Part shown: in pieces, positions 58,543-64,000 of the stretch | Numbering within the stretch: the first letter of the stretch is position 1 | Layout of the letters: the number at the start of each line of letters is the position of its first letter | NCBI GenBank assembly: GCA_044337515.1 | Contig: JBIINK010000005.1 | Span: 1-64,000, forward strand | Direction: 5' to 3' | Source: CAJBVG01 sp044337515 | GTDB taxonomy: Bacteria > Bacteroidota > Bacteroidia > Sphingobacteriales > Sphingobacteriaceae | Length of the DNA stretch: 64,000 nt | Program-made: the position numbers and the translations under genes | Notes under the pieces: generated by a model | The model's input: only the letters and a program-made list of their open reading frames with translations | What the model was told of the DNA's origin: nothing | The model's database searches: none

Positions 58543-59007
58543 CTAATCATCTAACCAATTAAATAAATATTGGTCTTTATACTCAACATTAAAATCCATC
58601 AAGGTTATTAAATACTCTTCGCGAAACGACCTCTTTTTGTGATGCTCTTCCTGGTTCATGATATAGTCTATCACTCTTCCAAATTCTCTAATCGAATACG
58701 TAAATGCACCAAACCCTTCTTGCCACTTAAATTTTTTATGTGACAACTTGTTCTCATTTATAAATTTTGTTGATTCGACTTTTATAGCTTTCACCAATTC
58801 AGATAAATTAATATCTGGTTTATAATTTATCAAAATATGAATGTGATCTGGCATCGCATAAATCGCTAACAACTTTTGACCTTTATTCGTAATCATACCG
58901 GTAATGTATTTTTCAATTTCGACTCTGTGTTCAGAAGAGATTAAACTTTGTCTGTACTTTACAGCAAAGACCAACTGAACGTACATTTGTGAATAAGTGT
59001 TTGGCAT
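58543..59007 (-). CDS. IS200-like Y1 transposase (REP-associated type)
   Basis: A 154-residue HUH single-strand transposase of the Y1_Tnp fold. The metal-binding histidines are H55 and H57 in MPDHIHILI, and the catalytic tyrosine is Y115 in RVIDYIMNQEEHHKKRS, all intact. The W-x-EGFGAFTYS stretch and C-terminal YLFNWLDD are typical of the Bacteroidota REP-associated/IS200-like group. There is no accessory tnpB. The gene is embedded between two arrays of CGCTCC/GGAGCG hairpins. Confidence 0.92.
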   Translation of the reverse strand: MPNTYSQMYVQLVFAVKYRQSLISSEHRVEIEKYITGMITNKGQKLLAIYAMPDHIHILINYKPDINLSELVKAIKVESTKFINENKLSHKKFKWQEGFGAFTYSIREFGRVIDYIMNQEEHHKKRSFREEYLITLMDFNVEYKDQYLFNWLDD

Positions 59008-59016
59008 AAATTAAAA

Positions 59017-59140
59017 ATGCACTTCATCTTTTTGAATAAAAAATTCATTTGAAAAAAGATGCATTTATCAGCGGAATGCTGATTTATAATAAATTTCAAA
59101 TCATCAGATATGTTATAAAAATCAATGGTTTGCGACCATT
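59017..59140. repeat. Cluster of small hairpins upstream of the transposase
   Basis: Three structures precede the transposase gene: ATGC...CATCTTTTT (about 59017-59034) with AAAAAAGATGCAT (about 59052-59064); ATCAGC/GCTGAT at 59067-59083; and AATGGT/ACCATT at 59124-59140. They may be transposon-end or leader structures. No ORF is seen in this part of the 406-base interval 59008-59413. Confidence 0.5.
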
Positions 59141-59206
59141 TGGCTTGTTATTTTTGTGCTGATTATTCTTTTCAATGCTAAATCGTTTTCCGTGCAATAA
59201 TTAGAT

Positions 59207-59313
59207 TTCGCTCCTCTGGAGCGAATAATTAATTCGTTGCTAGATATATTTCGCTCCTCTGGAGCGAATAATTAATTCGTTGCTAGATATATTTCGCTCC
59301 TCTGGAGCGAAAT
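59207..59313. repeat. REP-like hairpin array, right side of the transposase
   Basis: Three hairpins TTCGCTCC-TCT-GGAGCGAA at 59207-59225, 59250-59268 and 59293-59311 (the last extended to a 10-bp stem, 59291-59313), with a period of exactly 43 bases. The spacer is TAATTAATTCGTTGCTAGATATA. The CGCTCC/GGAGCG core and the GCTAGATATAT spacer word are shared with the left array, but loop, outer stem and period differ. Confidence 0.9.
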
Positions 59314-59337
59314 ATTAATTCGAGGATAATTCGGGAG

Positions 59338-59366
59338 CAAAAAAAGCCCCGAATTTCTTCGAGGCT
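59338..59366 (-). terminator. Intrinsic terminator of the T9SS hydrolase gene
   Basis: AGCCCCGAA and TTCGAGGCT pair with one mismatch (about 59345-59366). On the minus strand the stem is followed by TTTTTTTGC, about 50 bases beyond the hydrolase stop. Confidence 0.8.
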
Positions 59367-59383
59367 CTCTTTATTTTTTATGG

Positions 59384-59412
59384 TTCTATATTTCTACAGT
59401 TCTATAATTCTA
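59384..59412. repeat. Single arm of the TTCTACAGTTCTA word family
   Basis: GTTCTATATTTCTACAGTTC and the following TATAATTCTAATT repeat the words found at 31711-31750 and 33467-33500, in the same orientation after a T9SS gene, but no opposing arm is seen here. Confidence 0.55.
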
Positions 59413-59413
59413 A

Positions 59414-60880
59414 TTACTGATTGATCACTAATTTCTCAACTCGTGAATCGTTACCATTGTAAATTCTTACGAAGTAAATTCCGTTTTTCAAGAATGAAGT
59501 TTCGATAACTTTTTTGTTGTCAGCAATTGCTTTTTCTTCAAATACCAATCTTCCCATTGCATCTACAATTGCTACTGAATAATTTTCATTGTTTAATGAA
59601 GGGATTTCAATAGTAACATTAGATGAAGCTGGATTAGGATATAACTTCACATTCTCTTTTGCTAATGTATTTACTCCTGTTTTCACTTGGAATAATACTC
59701 TGTACATACGTGGAGTAAAGAAAGCTTGGATTGTGTCGATATACAACATTGCTCTTGTTTTAGACATGAATGGATTTGAAGCTAAACCATTTGCTGTAAA
59801 TGGATCAGATGCACTCCACCATTCCCATGGACCAGATGCGTTAGCTGCACCGTTGAAACGGTATAAACCTCCAAGACCTTCTGAATATTTGTTTGCCTCA
59901 ACAGATACTGCATCTGTAAAGAATGAAGGTGCTAATGAAGCATGGTTACCTAATTGGCTTGCTCTACGAGTTACATCTCTAGCACCACTTACTTCTACTA
60001 CAAACAATGGAGGAGTTGTACCTGGTACATAAACACCACCTGTTGTGTAAGGAGCAAATGGATCTAATTTACCTTGCATAGAAACAATTGGCATATCGCC
60101 AGCTTCTAACCAAGAAGAATCTCCCATTGCACCACCAAAGTTAACCACCATGTTAAACTTAGAAGAATAACCTACGTGGTTATCAGCTTTGTTTGCTACT
60201 GGGTTACCACCAAATCCTTCAAAGTCACCAGTAATTTGTGGCGTTACATATGGAGTGTTAGTAGTTTGGTTGATGAATTTTTGTAATTGGATTTCTGATA
60301 ATTTGTTCAAAGTTGCTGCTGCTAATGCAACATAACCTCCTGAACCTTGTCCACACATTACAATTCTGTTTGTGTCGATTTTGTATGCCATTGCATTAGT
60401 ATCTGCCGCGTGACGGAAGAAACGAACTGCTGTTTTAGCATCTTGCATTGCACGGTAAACCGAATTTAAAATTGTACCTGTACGAGTGTCTTGGTCTCCT
60501 TGTGGATTCCAACCTGTACGGTAAGCAACCGCTGCAACAACATAACCTTTTTTAGCAAATTGTTTACACATTTCTACAGTTGTACTGTCTAATTTAGAAC
60601 CAGTAGGTAATTGATTTAAACCTTTAGGTAAAAAGCTTCCTGTGTGTAAATAAATGATTAATGGTCTGTTTGTCGCTGTGTCGCCTGTTGGCTCGTATAA
60701 GTCAAATTTTAAATCTGACAATACTGGCGCTCCTGTTAATACCGAAAAGTTTTGTCCGTATACTACGTTTGATTTTACCGTAACATCAGAGAAAACTGTA
60801 GTCGCATAACGTTGAGCCATGGTGTTCGTTGCAAAGAACGATGCAGCCAATAGCGTTAATAATTGTAAACGTTTTTTCAT
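59414..60880 (-). CDS. T9SS-exported alpha/beta hydrolase
   Basis: A 488-residue protein with signal peptide MKKRLQLLTLLAASFFATNTMA, an esterase-like alpha/beta-hydrolase domain (about 40-385) with oxyanion segment LIIYLHTGSFLP near residue 74-85 and nucleophile motif GQGSGG with S180, and a C-terminal T9SS tail (VKLYPNPASSNVTIEIPS, IVDAMGRLVFEEK, GIYFVRIYNG). The oxyanion motif is HTG rather than HGG. Substrate unknown; carboxylesterase-like. Confidence 0.88.
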   Translation of the reverse strand: MKKRLQLLTLLAASFFATNTMAQRYATTVFSDVTVKSNVVYGQNFSVLTGAPVLSDLKFDLYEPTGDTATNRPLIIYLHTGSFLPKGLNQLPTGSKLDSTTVEMCKQFAKKGYVVAAVAYRTGWNPQGDQDTRTGTILNSVYRAMQDAKTAVRFFRHAADTNAMAYKIDTNRIVMCGQGSGGYVALAAATLNKLSEIQLQKFINQTTNTPYVTPQITGDFEGFGGNPVANKADNHVGYSSKFNMVVNFGGAMGDSSWLEAGDMPIVSMQGKLDPFAPYTTGGVYVPGTTPPLFVVEVSGARDVTRRASQLGNHASLAPSFFTDAVSVEANKYSEGLGGLYRFNGAANASGPWEWWSASDPFTANGLASNPFMSKTRAMLYIDTIQAFFTPRMYRVLFQVKTGVNTLAKENVKLYPNPASSNVTIEIPSLNNENYSVAIVDAMGRLVFEEKAIADNKKVIETSFLKNGIYFVRIYNGNDSRVEKLVINQ

Positions 60881-60945
60881 AAAATTGGGTTTTGATAATT
60901 TTAGTTAAATATAAAGATTTTGATACAAAATACAATTTAGTTCAA

Positions 60946-63795
60946 TTATTTATTCTTAGCGAGGTCGTAAGTAACCGAGAAATAGGCTAATCTGCCCACA
61001 TAAGGGCCTCCATATACCTGTAAGCTCTTCTTGTTAAACAGGTTAGACGCTCCCAATTTAAACGTTGTATTGATATTCGGAAGCGATTTGCTTACTTGAG
61101 CATCAAACATGTCGTAAGTTGGTACATAACCCGTAAATTGTGGTGATCCTTCGAAAGTAAACCCTTGTATCCATTTATAGTTTACACTAAAACTCCAGTT
61201 TACTAAGTGTACCGGACCCACATAACGATCAATATCTCTTCCCGAAATTCCAATATTAAATTTATGTTCTGGGGTATTAAATGCTGGAATAATTGGATCT
61301 GTTGATCCTCTTAAATCTAACCTGTTCCAAGAATAGTTTCCTGTTAATGAATAGAAGTTCTTAAAGAAATAACTTAAGCCTACCGAAAAGCCCTGTGTAA
61401 ATACGATATCTTTTGCATTGGCAGAAATACGATACGCCTGTGCTTTATATACTCTTTTCAATGCGGTGTCTATTTCTGTATCAACCCCAATTTTATATCC
61501 AATAAAATCATTATAAATACTAAAATAATAACTCGCATCTAAAAACAAACTCTTCATCAATGTTGCTCTATAGCCAAACTCTACCGACTTTACTTTTTCC
61601 GGACGAACAGGGTCTACGCTGAAATAATTTAATGAATCTAATTTTTGAGTATTTAAAAAACTATATAATGATGGAAGCGTAACTAAAGAATCATAACCCT
61701 TTGTGTTTCCTAATAATATTGCTCTTCCCACATTAAAGAAAATGTATTGATCTGCAAGTGTGGGATTTCTAACTGCCGAAGTTAACGACAAACGAAATAC
61801 ATCACCCTTCTTATTGGTATACACCGCAGAAGCTGCTGGTGAAAATACTCTGTTGAAGTTTTCGTTTTTATCTGTACGTATTGCAGCGTTTAATTTTAAT
61901 TTGTCGTTCAATACTTTTTTCTCTACCCCTGCGTAAATTCCATATTCAGAATTTGTAATCTTACCCACAGTATCACTAAAAATAGAACCCCTAGAATTTG
62001 GTGTATATTTTCTACCGCTTCCCCCTACAATAAATTCATAGGTGCCCACATTAAATTTTCGTTCTGCTTGAATATTATACAATGCAGATTTATCATAAAA
62101 ACGTGAACCGTTTTCTAAATAAGATACTCTTGATGTAATTGCATTTAAAGCTGAATCAAATCGCGGTGTTCCTGGAACATATCGTTCCACATTAAACTCA
62201 TCAGTATATGAGTTTTGATAAATAACTGGTCCACGAACTGGTGGTGAAAATGCATTGTTTGCATATGCTTGAGTTTCTTGGTGCCATTTAATTACAGAGT
62301 CCTTATAAATACCTAAAACGGAATCGGCTGCAACAAAATTAAATGGGTCTGGGAAAGTAGGACTTGGTGGATAACCTGGTAATGCTTCTGCTCTTTTTCT
62401 AATATTGTCTGCCCAATACGCTTGGTAATCGGCACTCCATCTATAATCATCTTTTGCAACGTTTTGTAATAACTGTGCAGTAAATACAGCATCAAATGAA
62501 TTCCCAGCATCTTCATGTGTTGCATAAGCACGCACAAACCACTTATCGTTTTTAATTTCAAACCTGTTTTGAAAAAATAAAATATCCTTTAACGAATAAC
62601 GATTATCTCCTTGATAAACGGTTGTTCCATTTCCAAAATTTAAAGAGTAAATTAATTCAGTTTGGGGATTGATTTTATAATGAGCTGCCGCTCCTAATTT
62701 TATATTTTTTGTGTTGTAATCAACAATGTCTTTTTCCCAATACCCGTCTCTGTGCCATATCATTAATCCAGGGTATTGTCTTTTTAACGATTTGGTTACT
62801 GCATTATTTCCTCTTGGGTCAAAATTCTCATCACCATATTTGTTTACTGCATCATAACCACCCGGATTATCTGTAGTAACTAATGATTGTGGAGTAGCAT
62901 CGGCATTCGTTGCTTCCCAATCATATGCCTTCATATAATACAAGTTAATTTTATAGGCAAACTTGTCTTCGCCTGCTTTATTCTTAAATACCTGTGCATA
63001 ACGAATAGCCGTTTCGAACATTCCGCGTTCTCCCACTTTTGACATTACTGTTAATCCCGGACTATTAAACGGATTACGAGTATGCATACTAATTACTCCG
63101 TTAAATGCATTCGGACCAAAAAAAGCAGAACTTGCTCCAACTACTAAATCTACTTTTTGTACATCTAATTCTGATGATCCTAAAAAGTTTCCTAATGAGA
63201 AATTTAATCCTGGTGCTTGGTTATCTACTCCATCAATTAATTGTAAAGATCGCACTGGTGATGTACTATTAAAACCTCGTGTGTTGATGACTTTAAATCC
63301 AATACTGGCTGATGTTAAGTCGACTCCTTTTAATTGGCCAAGGCCTTCATAAAAGTTAGAAGCTGAAGTTTGTTTAATGGAAATTAAATCCATCGATTCT
63401 ACCGTTAATGGTGCTTCTTTTTGTTTTTCCGTTAATCGAGATGATTGTATTGTTACTTCCTTACTAGTAACCACTACTTCCGATAAATAGATATCGACAT
63501 TGGTTTTAGTTTTTGAAATCGTTACTTCCGATTTTTCATATCCTAAATACGAAATGACTAATGATTTTGGTGTATTCAAGTCAACATTAATGCTAAACTT
63601 TCCATCAATATCTGTATTGGCACCAATAGTGGTTCCTTTAATACTTACCGTGGCAGCATACAATCCTTGCTTTGTGTTTTTGTCTCTAACAGTACCCGTT
63701 ACTTTTTGTAACTGAGCAAAAGATACCGTGTTAATGCCAATAAATAGCACAACAAATAAGGTCAATAATTTAGTTGGGTTGGGGGTAAATCTCAT
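60946..63795 (-). CDS. TonB-dependent outer-membrane receptor
   Basis: A 949-residue receptor: signal peptide to about residue 28 (NTVSFAQ), a CarboxypepD_reg-like N-terminal domain (about 29-115, VTGTVRDKNTKQGLYAATVS), a plug domain (about 120-240, FYEGLGQLKGVDLTSASIGF, INTRGFN) and a 22-strand barrel ending YFSVTYDLAKNK. No SusD partner is adjacent. This resembles SusC-like receptors without a glycan locus; the ligand is not predictable. Energy would come from the exb/ton operon. Confidence 0.93.
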   Translation of the reverse strand: MRFTPNPTKLLTLFVVLFIGINTVSFAQLQKVTGTVRDKNTKQGLYAATVSIKGTTIGANTDIDGKFSINVDLNTPKSLVISYLGYEKSEVTISKTKTNVDIYLSEVVVTSKEVTIQSSRLTEKQKEAPLTVESMDLISIKQTSASNFYEGLGQLKGVDLTSASIGFKVINTRGFNSTSPVRSLQLIDGVDNQAPGLNFSLGNFLGSSELDVQKVDLVVGASSAFFGPNAFNGVISMHTRNPFNSPGLTVMSKVGERGMFETAIRYAQVFKNKAGEDKFAYKINLYYMKAYDWEATNADATPQSLVTTDNPGGYDAVNKYGDENFDPRGNNAVTKSLKRQYPGLMIWHRDGYWEKDIVDYNTKNIKLGAAAHYKINPQTELIYSLNFGNGTTVYQGDNRYSLKDILFFQNRFEIKNDKWFVRAYATHEDAGNSFDAVFTAQLLQNVAKDDYRWSADYQAYWADNIRKRAEALPGYPPSPTFPDPFNFVAADSVLGIYKDSVIKWHQETQAYANNAFSPPVRGPVIYQNSYTDEFNVERYVPGTPRFDSALNAITSRVSYLENGSRFYDKSALYNIQAERKFNVGTYEFIVGGSGRKYTPNSRGSIFSDTVGKITNSEYGIYAGVEKKVLNDKLKLNAAIRTDKNENFNRVFSPAASAVYTNKKGDVFRLSLTSAVRNPTLADQYIFFNVGRAILLGNTKGYDSLVTLPSLYSFLNTQKLDSLNYFSVDPVRPEKVKSVEFGYRATLMKSLFLDASYYFSIYNDFIGYKIGVDTEIDTALKRVYKAQAYRISANAKDIVFTQGFSVGLSYFFKNFYSLTGNYSWNRLDLRGSTDPIIPAFNTPEHKFNIGISGRDIDRYVGPVHLVNWSFSVNYKWIQGFTFEGSPQFTGYVPTYDMFDAQVSKSLPNINTTFKLGASNLFNKKSLQVYGGPYVGRLAYFSVTYDLAKNK

Positions 63796-63891
63796 TTATA
63801 ATTTCATTTAACCAATTCTAAGATAACAAATGAATTGATTAAATGAAATTGTGTGCCTATATAATATACTTTATTACTAAAACTAAGTATA

Positions 63892-64000
63892 CTAAAACTT
63901 GAATGCATTCCAACCCTGAGCGGTTAAATTATGCTGATTACCTGACTTGCTAATAAGTTGAGCGCCTTCTGATGCTTGTGTGATATGACCAATTACACTG
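63892..64000 (-). CDS. thiL: Probable thiamine-monophosphate kinase (partial, C-terminus)
   Basis: The last ~35 codons of a gene that enters from the right edge, ending VIGHITQASEGAQLI, NQHNLTAQGWNAFKF and TAG at 63894-63892. The IGHIT and AQGWNAF end resembles ThiL proteins of Bacteroidota, recalled from family knowledge. The fragment is short, so other kinases of the PurM-like superfamily remain possible. Confidence 0.45.
   Translation of the reverse strand, partial: SVIGHITQASEGAQLISKSGNQHNLTAQGWNAFKF

Noticed and set aside
1..64000. Searched by eye for tRNA, rRNA, tmRNA, SRP RNA and integrase-type mobile islands.
   Set aside because: No cloverleaf-like tRNA sequences, rRNA-like segments or integrase genes were recognised; ffh is present but no SRP RNA was identified nearby.

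Overview
The window is AT-rich chromosomal DNA of a member of the Bacteroidota. The evidence is consistent across the window: type IX secretion (T9SS) C-terminal tails on several secreted proteins, Bacteroidota -7 promoter elements (TAnnTTTG) upstream of many starts, no clear Shine-Dalgarno sites, ExbB-ExbD-ExbD-TonB and SusC-like TonB-dependent receptor genes, a three-gene sdhCAB complex II, a SAM-II type riboswitch before metK, and an alanine/glutamate-rich tail on ribosomal protein S16. No rRNA or tRNA gene, CRISPR array or prophage was found. A genus cannot be named from the sequence alone.

Layout. 1-2.9 kb: the start of a complex I operon on the minus strand (nuoA-B-C-D and the beginning of nuoE). 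2.9-8.7 kb: a minus-strand exbB-exbD-exbD-tonB-small membrane protein-phosphate-binding-like lipoprotein-TPR operon. 8.9-14.2 kb: a DUF3127 protein, pckA, and a translationally coupled trio (LTA-synthase-like sulfatase-fold enzyme, diacylglycerol kinase family enzyme, SUI1/YciH factor). 14.2-15.7 kb: metK behind a SAM-II riboswitch. 15.8-25.5 kb: an S9 peptidase, a 40-residue membrane peptide, a DUF5686 outer-membrane protein, a Nudix hydrolase, an M1 peptidase, xseA/xseB, a HExxH protein and a small TonB-domain protein. 25.5-29.6 kb: sdhCAB, interrupted between sdhA and sdhB by a decayed four-helix-bundle (S23/IVP-like) gene. 29.7-36.3 kb: three large T9SS cargo proteins and a small lipoprotein. 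36.4-40.9 kb: a cyanophycin locus (isoaspartyl peptidase, cyanophycinase, divergent cphA). 41-48.6 kb: an SDR, a DAO-type oxidoreductase, a zinc protease, an intact second four-helix-bundle gene, apaG, dusB, and a CPBP protease-DUF2007-cdsA-psd phospholipid operon. 48.4-52 kb: a small Lys/Cys-rich secreted protein, a Reeler-like T9SS protein, an MscS channel and a Glu/Leu-type dehydrogenase. 52-56.4 kb: the conserved rpsP-rimM-(extra gene)-trmD-rplS cluster and ffh. 56.5-59.4 kb: a DUF1801 protein, rmuC, and a REP-repeat/IS200-like transposase module. 59.4-64 kb: a T9SS hydrolase, a TonB-dependent receptor and the 3' end of a probable thiL.

Functionally the window is mostly core: respiration (complex I, complex II), TonB energisation with a receptor, gluconeogenesis, SAM synthesis, translation and SRP targeting, and phospholipid synthesis, with a nitrogen/carbon storage system (cyanophycin) and T9SS cargo as accessory content.

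The most unusual structure lies in the non-coding DNA. (i) An IS200-like Y1 transposase is flanked by two differently spaced arrays of CGCTCC-NNN-GGAGCG hairpins, a REP/RAYT-like module. (ii) At least eight gene ends carry long imperfect inverted repeats built by iterating short words that differ from locus to locus. (iii) The predicted transcripts of nuoA, rpsP and rplS each begin almost exactly with a stem-loop. (iv) The metK riboswitch carries a 7-bp alternative helix able to exclude the aptamer fold.
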